DNA of 64,000 nucleotides, from the NCBI GenBank assembly GCA_920105625.2, contig OV050030.1, forward strand, positions 24,584,016-24,648,015, given 5' to 3'. Below the pieces are notes generated by a model. The model had not been told where the DNA came from and ran no database searches. It was given only the letters and a program-made list of their open reading frames with translations. Both the position numbers and the translations under genes were made by a program. Positions 11,280-23,349 of the stretch are shown piece after piece (the first letter of the stretch is position 1; each line of letters begins with the position of its first letter). Source of the DNA: Clusia tigrina (Eukaryota; Arthropoda; Insecta; Diptera; Clusiidae).

Positions 11280-12060
11280 AATTAATTGGACCGTATCATA
11301 GTTGATTCATAAACTCCTACGCTCGCCCTATTCGTCATGTCAACTTTCATTCACAATAAAAATATTTTAAACGGCGAATAGTAGCAAAGTTACCAACACT
11401 TTTAAATACACTTCTCAAAGAGTGTCGGTATCTTTTTTTTTGTAAAGTGAGGTACAATAAACATAATTATTTGTTTAATAATTAATTTTAAGAGTCGTAT
11501 GTATGTATGTATGTATGTATGTATGTATGTATGTACTTATGTATGTGTGTAAGTACGACATACAAATGAAAAAAGAACAACGCCAGAAAACAAACAATAA
11601 ACAGCAATAAACCGAAAAAGAATTAATTAATAAACTGTCGCAGCGTTTTTTTTGTTTGTAGTTTTTGTTGTTTTATCATTTCCGCTTATCAGTGTGTGCG
11701 ATGAATGTGAATGCAAGTACATAGGAGTAAAAATAGTAGCAAAGACAAGACCGCTGCTGCTGCTACCATTTTGGTAACTTTTGGTTGTATATGAAATGAT
11801 TAGAGCAAATTTAAAATAAATTGGCAATAACTGCTAGCAATAGAGTAGTTTTTAAGCGGAACATAAATTTAATAGCAAACAAATTTTTAATTTTTATTTC
11901 GTTTTCAGAATAAACGCGAAGCATTCGTTATTTACATTTGAACATTACGTGAATGAACATGCTGCAATTGTGAATGGCACTTTTTGCACAGGACGGATAC
12001 TATGAAAACGCGCTCAGTTTGAAAAACTGCTGATCTACTACGTATTCATTTTCAACTTCA
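11280..12060. other. AT-rich interval, no recognised gene
   Basis: Holds only the GTAT microsatellite and low-complexity sequence. No coding motif was recognised. Confidence 0.4.
11498..11547. repeat. (GTAT)n microsatellite
   Basis: About nine GTAT/TATG units followed by slightly degenerate copies. Confidence 0.95.
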
Positions 12061-12091
12061 GTGTGGCGTCGCTTATGCTCAATTTGTAAGA

Positions 12092-12479
12092 ATGGCTGCA
12101 GAGCCATTAACAATAATAAGAAAAACAACCACAAAAACAAGGCCCACAAGAACGACAAGACCACCAAAAACAACAACAAGAACACATGCAAATGTAAAAT
12201 TGCAAATAGAAAATGTATTAGAAACAAAATTAACAAACGACAAAATAACACCAACGTTAACGCCAACGCCAGCACCGCAACCAGCTCATACTAGCAATAG
12301 TTGCTCATATCATGGACAGCGACGTTTCAATCCAACCACCACGACCACCGCCAGCAGCAAACGCATTAGCAATAGCAGCCGGAGTAATTGCTGGTGGTGC
12401 AGCATTGACTGCAATTGGCTATTTGTGATATTCGTGCTGTGTACTTGCTGCGTTGGTGTCAGTTTCCAAGTCAAAAATG
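12092..12479 (+). CDS. putative 5' coding exon with membrane-anchor/signal sequence
   Basis: Unrecognised. From Met at 12092 the frame is open for 129 codons to an excellent splice donor (ATG|GTAAGT at 12480). The first 100 residues are Thr/Lys/Arg-rich and low in complexity. A Cys-rich hydrophobic stretch follows (WLFVIFVLCTCCVGVSF, about residues 109-125), like the late signal peptide or anchor of many fly cell-surface proteins, and then QVKNG at the donor. The exon would end in phase 1. Two overlapping frames are also partly open because of the ACA/AAC-rich DNA, which weakens the case. No downstream exon was identified. If real, the following tens of kilobases would be intron. Confidence 0.3.
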
Positions 12480-12619
12480 GTAAGTACCACTTTTCATATT
12501 GGAGCGAGCTTGCAAACTCTGTTTACACTATTAATAAATTTAATTTTTTATTCGCCTCTTGTTATGCGCAAATATTAATCTGCGCTTTCAAAACAAGGTG
12601 TGTGGCATAATTAATTTAA

Positions 12620-13930
12620 TAGCCATGTGGCCATATGCGACGAGTATGCGTCGTCTGAAGTGCTGTTTCGCGTCGTCAGTTTATTTGAAATGCACTTTTT
12701 ATACTTAGACATGAAATAATTGCGTTTTAATGCCATTTGCTTTGGCTTCTAGCAAATTTTTCTTACCAAAGGCTGCATTTTTTTTTCTTCATGCTCTTGT
12801 CCTTTGCCTTTCTAAGCTTCTAAGCCGTGTCGTGGTTGGAAGCAACTTAAATCTGGCGGGTTTGGGTCGTTCACCTTACTTTTCCAAGTTTGCATCTATA
12901 GTAATTACTATTGTTTATATTAGTTTAACTGAATAATTTTGTCCATTAGTTGACTGTCTTATTGAGTGAATGTATATCTGCGGTTAGAAATTAGTCCTCC
13001 ATTGTAACCCTGACGTTTTAGGGGATTTTCCAAGTGTTTTTCTAAGCGATGGATCTTTTTTGTTTATGCTTATAGTATATTATTATTGAATTTTTGTTTC
13101 ACTTAATTTGTTATTTATTATTATTTTTTGTTTCACTTTTATTATTTACTTGGAAATTCATTTTGGGTTTTTCCCAGTATTCATTTATTTTTTATTCTAT
13201 GTACAATAAATAAAAATAATTAATATACATGATAAAGGAGCACTAGCCAAAGCCTTCGGCTCTCTGGTACATATAACATAAGTAACAATTAGGTAATGTT
13301 TTCTCTGATTTGGTAATTTTATTGGATAACATGTTTTCTGGTCAGTGACATGACAAGTTTGTGATAAGCTGTTTATTACTTATTACATTTTATCGATATC
13401 ATTTGTTGACCCCTTGGGAGTAGTTTGGCTTCTAGATTTGTGTGCAAACACACATAGTTTAAAGTTATTCGATAGAAGGAAGAAATGATAACGAGTAGAG
13501 AGTGATAGTTTGACAGATCAGTGGTATTATAACATTTTGGGAAAATTTGTGTTTTAAAAAAAAATGTTGCTGATAGACTTATTTATATTTATTTCAATTG
13601 AAGGAAACTTTTATTTAGCATATGTTTTCTTTTTGTCAGCTTGTTGAAAATGTGCATGATAATATTCATAAATTAGTATAGAAAATAGTGACATACTACT
13701 GATGGATATCCTAGTTCTTTGGCCCACGCTACTTCAGATGTCTTTCAATTTAAGGTAATGTTTCCTAGTCGATAATATTCTGTATGAAATAAGAACACTC
13801 CAATTACCTCCAGTTTCAACGTCTTTAGTGAACTTCTTGAGTATCATGACCATTCCATGCGGATGTAATCCGTACATATAAAGTTCCCATTATGACCTCT
13901 GTATAATACCGAATAGTGCAAGGAATTGAA
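12620..13930. other. AT-rich interval, no recognised gene
   Basis: Short ORFs only, no motif or repeat array recognised. Confidence 0.4.
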
Positions 13931-13933
13931 TAA

Positions 13934-14405
13934 TAGGCGCATTCGATTCGTCACTAGTATCGAGTTCGTAACGAGTTGTGCGAATAAAACAGTACTCGAG
14001 TAAATGGTAACCTTGGCAGCAGTGTTTCAACTATTTTTTTAAACATTTACTTTCTTTATATTTTTTATGCAAACTAATCATCTGAATATTATTTAAATCA
14101 ACAGAATAATAATATTTAAAATCAAAAAACAAAATCCAAAGATTAATTTTTGTTTTCTTTTATTTATTTTATTTTTATTAATTAATTAAAATTAATTACA
14201 ATTAAAATTATAAATAATTTAAACAGCTAAAATATAAAAAATCCCACACAAATTTTATGGGTAATTTTTAATCTCGTTGGTTTTCAACCAATTTTCAATC
14301 GAGATGGAATAAATCGCTCGTTTAATCCGAATAGAATTTACTCGATATCTTTTCCAACCAAAAGTCTGTCCTATCGTCGATAGAGTGGCGAATCGAATGC
14401 GCCTA
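13934..14405. mobile_element. TA-flanked MITE family 1, copy A (longest)
   Basis: The termini are inverted: GGCGCATTCGATTCGTCACT on the left and the complement of GGCGCATTCGATTCGCCACT on the right, each preceded or followed by TA. The interior (about 430 bp) is AT-rich, non-coding and shared with copies B, C and D. TA target duplication and terminal inverted repeats suggest a non-autonomous Tc1/mariner-superfamily element, although no autonomous parent is seen. Confidence 0.85.
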
Positions 14406-14409
14406 TAGT

Positions 14410-16190
14410 GTGATAATTTACATTTAATTGAGGCAGGTTTCTTCCACTTATCTTCAACTCTTGCGACATCTTCATAAAAGTTACCATGCGTTGGATTCCT
14501 AGTCGTGAGAGTCTATAATATTTTAGGGCACGGACATTGCCGTAGCACTTTTTGGTGTCGCTATATATGAGTGTAAAATGTGCACAACATTTTTTAATAT
14601 ATAAGATAAAAATACATATATTTTTTCTCTTTATTATATTGAAACATAAATGGTTGCATACTTTTAGGGTATACTCTATTCATCTTTTTCAATCCCTAAA
14701 TACACATGCGCGGAGGCATGCGAAGTTGCAATTTCGTAACAATATTATATTTATTATTATAGTGGAAAATTACTGAACAAAAAATATAAGTAAATTGGAA
14801 CAATAAAATTCTTGACAATATAATTTCATTGTTAATTTACTATGAACAATTTGTCTTTTTGTGGTTTGAGTTTCCCTTCCAAATTAGAAAAATTAAAGTT
14901 GATTGCAATCATGGCGCTGAGAAATAACATATGCTTTATTGTCCAAGGATTAGGGAGTCCAATTTGCCCTCCGATTCCGATTCAATATTGATTTTGTTAT
15001 ATGGTGCCAATTATAGCATTTTAAAACAAGAGATGAATTAATATTAACCCATATTATTCATTTTTTTAAAGTCTCCTCCCACGCAAATGCAAAAAATTCC
15101 CTGATCCCTGCGCTAAATCCACAATCTTGCCATATCCACAAACATTGGGATTCCTAATTTTTTTCTCTGATAATCTGATGATAGTCTTTGGTAAGTCAAA
15201 TACTGTCATTTAATGCCACAGAAATTCCTTTTCACAGTAAGCATAGCACAGTCTCTTCCAGAGTTAGCCTTTTTATGCGCCCATTATCGTATTCATTTTT
15301 CTGTGGTGCTCAATATCCAAATGGTTTCTTTTTGTAATTAACAAGGTTTTATTTAAGTATGTATTCTAAAAGCATGAAAAAAATAATCATATAAAATCGA
15401 TAACGACCGTCGCTGTGTATTTATTAAAAAATCAGACAGACGACGACGAAGGAAGGAAGAGCCTTTTTTTGCTGTCTTGTTCCAAGTTTATTAGAATGCA
15501 TTTACCTTTAATGTTCAGAGTTTATGCTGCCTATCAATGGAAGTATTTTTTAAAGTTGCTCAAATGCGTAGAGCTGCGTTCTAAAACATAGTCAAGGCTT
15601 GTCTAAGGGTGCGAGATTTCATATCAAAATTGTAGACAGTGGCTTTCTAATTGTCTGTTTGATCATTGAAAGTGACCCTTCAACTGCACGCCGCCGTTCT
15701 ATTAATCATTTTTTTTTATGAAAAGCATAGAGATTTATCAGTAGCCGCAGCCCTTAAAGTTTACCTTAAAGTAAGCAACGTACTCGTAATAATTTATTTA
15801 AAAAGTGGGTGACAAAATGTTTTTGTGTGTCTCGTTTTGAGAGCTCATTTTTATATGTTGAAAATTGTTGTTGAGTGGGAGGCGTCTGGAAAATGTGTTA
15901 AGTTCGCAGTACACGTGCGGTTGCAGTAGAAAGTGAACACGCTCATATTTATGAAATGGCGATATTTATTTTGTTTTTTGCAAAATAACCCAGCAGTAAA
16001 TTGTGTCAGTTCTGCCGTCTAAAGTCAAACCATGGCACTCGTGATTGCATAACTTTTCTTGCAAGAATATTATTGTTATGCAGAATGTTTAAAAAAAGTA
16101 CGTTTTTACCTGATGATTATATCAGGGGAGTAAAGATTCCGTACGTGATTTGTTCACTCTGTCATATGCACAAGCAACAATTTATGTCTA
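14410..16190. other. AT-rich interval, no recognised gene
   Basis: Short ORFs without motifs. Nothing else recognised. Confidence 0.4.
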
Positions 16191-16197
16191 AGAGGTT

Positions 16198-16530
16198 ATG
16201 GTGTTTTGGACACGAGAACCGACACTGCAACACTACAAGGCCAATCTGACCTTAGATCGCGCCAAGCAGGTCTATAGAACTGGTGCTGGTAAACACACCG
16301 TTTATTGGAAGGACACTGCCTTATTAAAGGACATGCGTACAGACTTGGACTCCCTCATAACGACTTCTGCAGAAGCAAGGACAACAAGGATGAAAAAAAG
16401 TGTGGACAACTTTTTATGCAATTGACCAGCGCTGACAAAGAGGTCCTTTCACTACCTGGGAGAAAGTACTTTTTCGGCTACCCTATTGGAGCTGGAGGAG
16501 ACATCAGTAGGAAGTATAGTTCTATTTGGA
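16198..16530 (+). pseudogene. LINE 3' end (zinc-finger tail), frameshifted
   Basis: One frame reads GHCLIKGHAYRLGLPHNDFC (from about 16310), the post-RNase H block plus first Cys of the C-terminal zinc finger in Jockey/LOA-type LINEs. The second half, SVDNFLCN, continues in the neighbouring frame, and RKYFFGYPIGAGG near 16463-16500 matches the following family block. Upstream, WTREPTLQHYKANLTLDR is open but not recognised with certainty. At least one frameshift and missing RNase H and RT domains show a dead, 5'-truncated copy. Confidence 0.65.
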
Positions 16531-16608
16531 AGAGACAAGTAAATGATTCGCTAACGCGTGAAGTTGATTAGGACACAGCTCTTCTTTGTAGCGTAATGTG
16601 TTTAAAGC

Positions 16609-16769
16609 TGCAGAGTGGCTTAAAGCAGAAACGGCAACAGAAATAGAATTCAGTACATTTGCAACAGAAACTACAAAATTTAAACTTAAAAATTGAGCGT
16701 TTGGCGACAGATCAGAAAAACTGACGATGAGTTGTTTTTGCTGCCGTTTCTCCTTTATGCCACTTTGCA
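16609..16769. mobile_element. MITE family 2, clean copy with terminal inverted repeats
   Basis: A 161-bp palindromic element. The left end TGCAGAGTGGCTTAAAGCAG pairs with the right end (complement of TGCAAAGTGGCATAAAGGAG), and the similarity continues for about 30 bp. The interior CAGTACATTTGCAACAGAAA is shared with 284-456. The flanking octamers TTTAAAGC and TTTTAAGG agree at 6 of 8 positions, which is only suggestive of an 8-bp (hAT-like) target duplication. Confidence 0.75.
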
Positions 16770-17570
16770 TTTTAAGGCCTAAGAGATGTCTCTTTGGACA
16801 GCCGTATTAACCTAACCTACCCTATTCTGGTGTATAATATGTCTGTCAGAACAAATCAGATGCCTTTTGTAATGTCACTGTTCACTATATCAGTTGAGAT
16901 CATGTGACTTGGTTGTTAACATTCCTTCGAACAAATTTTCTGTAGTTTATGGTCTTGTGCTTTATAATGATATTTTTCCATTGCTGACTTCAATATTGTC
17001 CAAAATAATCATATCTGACATTTAGGACTGTGTTCCAATTTTCTGCTGGGTGCTTACTCCATTTAGTTACTTTTAGTATGTGTGTGTATGTGTGGTTTTT
17101 CTTTCTGACTCTCATTTGCGCGCTATTTTATACAGTCGGGGAGTGAAGGTTCTCTTAGGCTGAGTTTACATCTTCAGTTGCCAGTTAAGTTTTATGGGTT
17201 TTCACCATGTAATGTAGAAATGAACATTGGTTTTAGAGCACAGGAGAGGAAATATTTGTTGATATCTGAACGTGAAATTCCAACCCATTGTTTTAACTTA
17301 TTGAACGTTTTTTGTTATTACGAATACGGTAAACAAAAGGCAGATTATATAACAAGCTCATGCGGAATTCTTCTGATTGAAATTCATACACAAATAGATT
17401 TTGAAATGAAAAGAATAAATTTTGTGGCCAGCTTTTGTTAGAGAAACAACAAATATAAATTATGTATTAGAAGTGGCGGCAATTTGAATTTGAATTGAAT
17501 CTATGGGAGGGAGACAGCGAGTTCAATGGTCCAAACCAACAGAAATATAGTTTTAGTTAGCAGGGTGGTG

Positions 17571-17645
17571 GAGTCGGTTTTCGAGTCGGAGTTGGAGTTG
17601 AAGTCGCTAGTTTTTGGGTGGAGACGGTTGGCATGACTGATGTTT
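17571..17645 (+). mobile_element. hAT-type element terminus, fragment
   Basis: Begins CAGGGTGGTGGAGTCGG and continues with GAGTCGGAGTTGG and TCGCTAGTTTTTGGGTGGAG. This lines up with the inverted right end of the element at 28463-29508 (CAGGGCTGTGGAGTC ... TCGCTGATTTTTGGGAGGAG). No opposite end is seen nearby, so this is a single terminus. Confidence 0.7.
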
Positions 17646-17649
17646 ACAC

Positions 17650-20270
17650 TATTCTGTTCCGCAGTTTAAACGATTACTTTCTAAAATGACAAAACCATGT
17701 GATTTTCATTTATATAAGGATATAATAAAGAATACAAAACATATTTATTGGTTCCACTTTTGCGTGTGATGCTGAATAGATATACAATATCACACGCTAA
17801 AATTGAAATTCATCAGGATAGTTCCGTTTAATCCAAACTGAGAGAGAGTAAGAGGTTTCTTTTTCTGTTGTTTGAAAATGTAAACTCAGCCTTATGAAAT
17901 TAAGTACAAAAATCAATGTGTACTTGCAAAAAATAAACCAAAATTTACATTCAGCACGAATCCTTTGATGTTCCTTCATTACTTACTACGATTACGTTTA
18001 CGCTAGCATGTACGCTACTATTACACGCACACATACAGGCTCCTCGCATACATGGTATGTATAGATGTGCACATGACACTAATGGCACAACACCAACAAC
18101 ACCAACAACAAAAACAACCAGGACGACGACGACATCAATTTACGACTACCAGCAAAAATCGTAAAAGCAAACGAAAGGAACATCAAATTATACACAAAAC
18201 ACATGCCAGCACTGCCTGCCTGCCTGCCTTCCTTCCTTCCATCCTTCCATGCTACCGTGCTACTCTAGTGTTCCTTCTCGTATGCATGCCCTTTGCGATT
18301 GTGGGTGCCACCAAAAAAAAAAGCGAAATAATACAGCAGACCATGCCGCTACTCCTGCTATGCACTTTGCCTTTGGTGACAAGTGAGCAGGCAACTTTTT
18401 TTTGTTCATTTCTCCTGAACAGGGTGAGTAGCATTTGGTCCATTCAATAGAGGCAGTGAAACGTTTATCAGGTAATTGGCAGCAATACCCTGTATTTAAA
18501 TTGTATGCGGCATTTTTAAGGACACGCATTTTAAATTGAACTTTCTTTGCCTGCATGTTGCACTACAACACTGCACCACTGCGCCTGCACCTTCGCTTTC
18601 ACCCACACCGACACCTCCCCTCCCTCCCTGCCCTGCTAGGCTTGTGTGTGTACTTTTCAGTCCCTATTTTTTGTGTGGACTTTTCTTCTTGTACTGCGCT
18701 TTTTCATTGACTTTGAAATTGGTGCAATGTCAATGACAAAAAGAAATCCCTACAGCAAAGAAGCCTGCGAAATGTGAGAGTTGTTGAGGCTTATATACAC
18801 ATTGCTGACGGCAGTCACAGCACTCCATCTCAGTTGTTCGCTCAACAATGCTTCTCGCATGCTGTTGTCGGCAATGTGTATGGGGTTCCCAGCCAGTGAA
18901 AGAACGCAAGGAAACGAAAATAATTCTATTCGTTTTGTACACTTGTATAGTGCAGTGCAAAGCAAGAAGTCGTTTTTCATGTCGATTTCAAATCTTTTAT
19001 TGAAGCGTGTTTAAAAAATTTCTTTTTATTATAATATTGTTTTGTTTGTTTTCTCCTTTGCTTGAGCATTTTTTCCCATACATTTTGGCATCAGCTCCTT
19101 TGAATGTGCAATCAGCTTTTGTTGGAGTTTTTTTTTCTTAAGGTTTCCCTTGCAGTCCTTTAAGCGGTTTATGACTAAAAGGCTTTCCTATTCAGGCGCT
19201 TACTTATCTTTTGGACAAACAAGCCCCACAAAGGAAGCTTGTTTATTTTTTTTTATTTTGTACTAAATTGAGAGTGCATACTTTGCGTAGTTTTTTTCTA
19301 TTTATAATTCTTTTGCTATTCCATTCACAACGTTTTTAGTTTTATTGGGTGTTAATTATGCAGAACAATTTTTAGTCCTGGTATTCGTTTGCCTACAGTG
19401 AGCTGCCAGAGCCCTGCTTGCTTCGCTGTACTTGCATATAATTATGCCTGTTTTTGTAGTTGGCAGTTGGGTGGGTGTGTTCACATACTCACATCCGCAC
19501 ATGTGAAGCTGCTGGGGGAGTTTCCATTCAGAACTTTTTCCTCTTAGCCAATTTTCAATGAAAAGTGCTACTTGTACGGAGTGTTCTAATAGTTTTATTA
19601 TCATAATTAAAACTTTGTTTGGAGTTGTTGGAAAAAAAGTTGCTTGTGCAATTAAGCCACTCCAAGTGTTTGAAAATAGTTAACAAACAATTTTTGCTCA
19701 CTTTGCTAAGCAAATTGTTGGGAACAGTAAAACAAATTACCCCCAATTACCGGTGAAATGTGGCAGGATGGAATATACATACATATATGCTGGGCTTGCG
19801 GAGAAGGATGCGAAAAGGTGAAAACACTGAAAACTTTTGCGAAGCAATGAACACAGTACAGATTCAATTTGGAAAATTCGATTTTTTGGAGTTCCCGGTA
19901 TTCTCTCTTTATATTTTCTGTAGTTCTCTCTTAAGACAGTCGAAGAGAGGGGTCTCTAAAATTTTAAAAATTTGAGGGTATACCACATCTCACCCTGAAC
20001 TTTCTGATACAAAGATGATTCTACACACTCTTATAGGCGATAATTGTACTTATAGCTACATAGGATCGAATCTATTTTTTCCATTGTAAATATCAGTATG
20101 GACACGAATTCCATTACACTCGTCATGGAGCTGGACCGGTCTATACAGAAACTCTACAAACTAATTGGATGCACTCCGAGAATATGGTGTTTTATTGTTC
20201 CTGACTCTTTTATAACTTTTATGTTATAGTGAATTCTCAGTGTAGAACTATTTAAAGATTTCATAGTAAA
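17650..20270. other. no recognised gene; low-complexity and microsatellites
   Basis: Includes ACAACACCAACAACA-type repeats near 18090 and CCTGCCTGCC/CCTTCCTTCC near 18215-18250. ORFs around 18052-18450 are discussed under rejected items. Confidence 0.4.
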
Positions 20271-20279
20271 CTATTATTA

Positions 20280-21318
20280 TTCTGGTAATTATTCTCGGTT
20301 ACTATGGTACTTCTTCACGGTTACTATGGAACTTATTCACGGTTACTATGGTAAATATTAACGGCTCCAATGGAAACTCTCATCGGTTGCTATGGTAACT
20401 ATTTTCGATTACTATGGTAACTATTTTCGGTTACTATGGTGACTATTCTCGGTTACTATGGAAACTCTAATCGGCTACTATGGTAACTATTTCCGGTTAC
20501 TATGGTAACTATTTCCGGTTACTATGGTAACTATTTTCGGTTACTATGGTGACTATACTCGGTTACTATGGAAACTCTAATCGGCTACTATGGTAACTAT
20601 TTCAGGTTACTATGGTAACTATTTCCGGTTACTATGGTAACTATTTCCGGTTACTATGGTAACTATTTCCGGTTACTATGGTGACTATTCTCGGTTACTA
20701 TGGTAACTATGCTCGGTTAATATGGTGACTATGCTCGGTTACTATGGTATCTATTCTCGGCTCCTATGGAAACTCTAATCGGTTACTATGGAAACTCTAA
20801 TCGGCTACTATGGTAACTATTTCCGGTTACTATGGTAACTATTTCCGGTTACTATGGTAACTATTTTCGGTTACTATGGTGACTATTCTCGGTTACTATG
20901 GAAACTCTAATCGGCTACTATGGTAACTATTTCCGGTTACTATGGTAACTATTTCCGGTTACTATGGTAACTATTTTCGGTTACTATGGTGACTATGCTC
21001 GGTTACTATGGTATCTATTCTCGGCTCCTATGGGAACTCTAATTGGTTGCTATGGTATCTATTTCCGGTTACTATGGTAACTATTTCCGGTTACTATGGT
21101 AACTATTTCCGGTTACTGTGGTGACTATTCTCGGTTACTATGGTAACTATGCTCGGTTAATATGGTGACTATGCTCGGTTACTATGGTATCTATTCTCGG
21201 CTCCTATGAAAACTAATCGGTTACTATGGTGTCTATTTCCGGTTACTATGGTAACTATTTCCGGTTGCTATGGTGACTATGCTCGGTTACTATGGTAACT
21301 ATACTCGGTTACTATACT
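20280..21318. repeat. 22-bp satellite array carrying RFX X-box-like dyads
   Basis: About 47 head-to-tail units of 22 bp. The core of the common unit is the imperfect dyad GTTACTATGGTAAC, followed by a variable TATTTCCG / TATTCTCG spacer. Variants (GGTGAC, GGAAAC, GGCTAC, GGTATC) are arranged in higher-order blocks: the GAAACTCTAATCGGCTAC variant recurs at about 110-bp spacing (5 units), and a longer variant string recurs exactly 440 bp apart (GCTCGGTTAA at 20711 and 21151; 20 units). The dyad satisfies the degenerate RFX-family X-box consensus RYYVYY-N(0-3)-RRHRAC. Binding is an inference from the sequence. Confidence 0.95.
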
Positions 21319-21329
21319 CATTTATTATG

Positions 21330-23040
21330 ATACTAAACTGAGTAAGGGAGTGCATGCTAAAATAACTCGGACCCTCAAAAATTAATTTGAATGAAGGTCC
21401 CTTGTGCTGCCTGAGCATATCTAAGCATGCATATAGTACTTATGGATATATATGTATGCATACGGGCACACTAAGCGCGAGTAAATACATACTATATATA
21501 TATGTACATACATATATGTACATATTATGTATGTATTTGGTATTTCTTTTTAAATATGCAAATTCTATAATCCAATTTTGAGAAACCGTACTAATATGTC
21601 TCGGGTGTCCTTTTAAAGTCAATGCTGTATCATTTTACTAAACTTCATTTAACAATATCTGATGTCCTTCATCATATTCATACAGGCTTGTATATTCACA
21701 CACACATCCGCAAACACACATGGTGAGCTATATAAACCATTTGATACCATCTTCTCTTATTGCTTAGGCAACCCAGTTGGAAAAGGAAGACTTTGGAAGA
21801 CATTTTCGTACGACACTTTTTCTGACATGTTGAATTATTTACTTAATATAGTAACGTTTTATACAACTAGGTGTACTTGTGTATTTACGCTAGATTAACT
21901 CTATTTATAGGACAAGTTTTTGAACATAATGAAATATTACAAAGGGACTTAAACGAATATTGATACCAAGTCGGGTTTACAATTTTTTCAGTTTAAGACA
22001 TTCAAGCTTATTGCAACGATTATTTATATGCAGTTTCCTCGTAAGTTTTGATGTATAGGGTTTCATTCGCTGTGGTATTTTGATAGTTTTTTTGTTGAAT
22101 CTATGTAATTGCTTAATTTAACAAATTCAATAATGTCTTTTTCATAGAAAAGTCTTAGCAGTATTTTTCTCCAAAACTAGTGTCTACGCTGTTTATGACT
22201 ATATCCGCAGTCCTAATTAAATTCAGTAAATATCGGCATCTCTTGTCTTCTGAAAGTTATGTTTTCGGGAATTACAATTCTTTTACAATTCTTTTATAGT
22301 TTGCTCCTTATTTTCTTTTGAAAGTTTTTTGCACAATTTTGCTCAAATCAATTGAATGGGAAAGACGACCGCAATTCAAAGATAGCGAGACACAATCCTG
22401 TAGAGTTTTGATTACAATGTTATTTAGATGGTTAAGTTTTGGTTTACTTTTCCCATTGGGGGGTGCTGTAAACCACATTCAATCTTTGCTCAGAACTTAA
22501 AAACTATTTACTATATTAAGTTCTCTTATTTTCCACACAGAAATACAATTAACCACATGCAATTTACCACTATTTACTCCTGTCTCCGCGTACACGAAAA
22601 TAGCTTCGATTGGATATTGGCCAATGTATTAGACCTTCCAGTGGCAAGATCGGTTTCAGTTTCCCACTGGGACGTAATAAACCACATGCAATTTGCCTAC
22701 ATTTCGCCCCTTCCATCGCCTTTGCCTTGAACTACTATTTGCGTGAGGGTGAGAGGAGGAGTTTGTGTTCAGTTAATATTGTGCGGTTTTTGGTCAGAGT
22801 TTTCAACACGAGTATGTGTGTTTATGGATACATCGTTTATATATATATATATATATGCCTATATTTGCATATACATAAACATACGAGTATAAATATATGC
22901 AAATGTGCCAAAGCATAACAAAAGATACGCTCGCACATGCACGCACGCTTGCACATAAACAAAGGGGGGACGGGGGAAACACATGCAGCTAAAGCGAAAT
23001 GCGATTTAAAAGAAAAAAAAAATATGAAAGTCGAAACAGA
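21330..23040. other. no recognised gene; TA/CATA microsatellites
   Basis: Short TATA/CATA repeats near 21490-21535 and 22838-22858. ORFs under 105 codons without motifs. A GGTTTACTTTTCCCATTGGG-like motif recurs loosely in 22440-22690 (AAACCACAT.CAAT after CCCA(T/C)TGGG), a minor diverged repeat. Confidence 0.4.
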
Positions 23041-23059
23041 AACCCCAACTGGCTGACTT

Positions 23060-23345
23060 TATCACAACAACAACAACAGCAATAACAACCACAACAACAA
23101 CAACAAATAATTTTGCAACTTCAGAAACTGCTCTTTTTTGCTCCCACTGCTGCTGCGGCTGCTGCTGTCACTGTGTTGTTGCTGTTCTTTAACAGGCTTG
23201 CGGCGGCTGCTGGTGCTGCTGTCGCTGTTGCCATTTCTGCTTTTGTGTTGTTGTGTTTCCATTTCCACTTTATCTGCTTTGTGGCGCACTTCAGCTGCTG
23301 ATGCTGCTGCCGCTGCTGCTGTTGATTCTGCTGCTGCGCGGCTTA
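23060..23345. repeat. CAA and CTG/GCT-rich low-complexity block
   Basis: CAACAACAACA runs (23066-23108) are followed by CTGCTGC-rich DNA to about 23340. It gives overlapping poly-Ala/Leu/Ser frames on both strands. Such triplet DNA is common in fly introns and UTRs; no protein is inferred. Confidence 0.8.
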
Positions 23346-23349
23346 TCAT

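Noticed and set aside
18052..18450. 132-codon plus-strand frame with hydrophobic stretches
   Set aside because: It crosses CAACAA, CCTGCC and CCTTCC microsatellites and overlapping frames on the other strand are also open. A GTGAGT donor lies near 18422, but no domain is recognisable.
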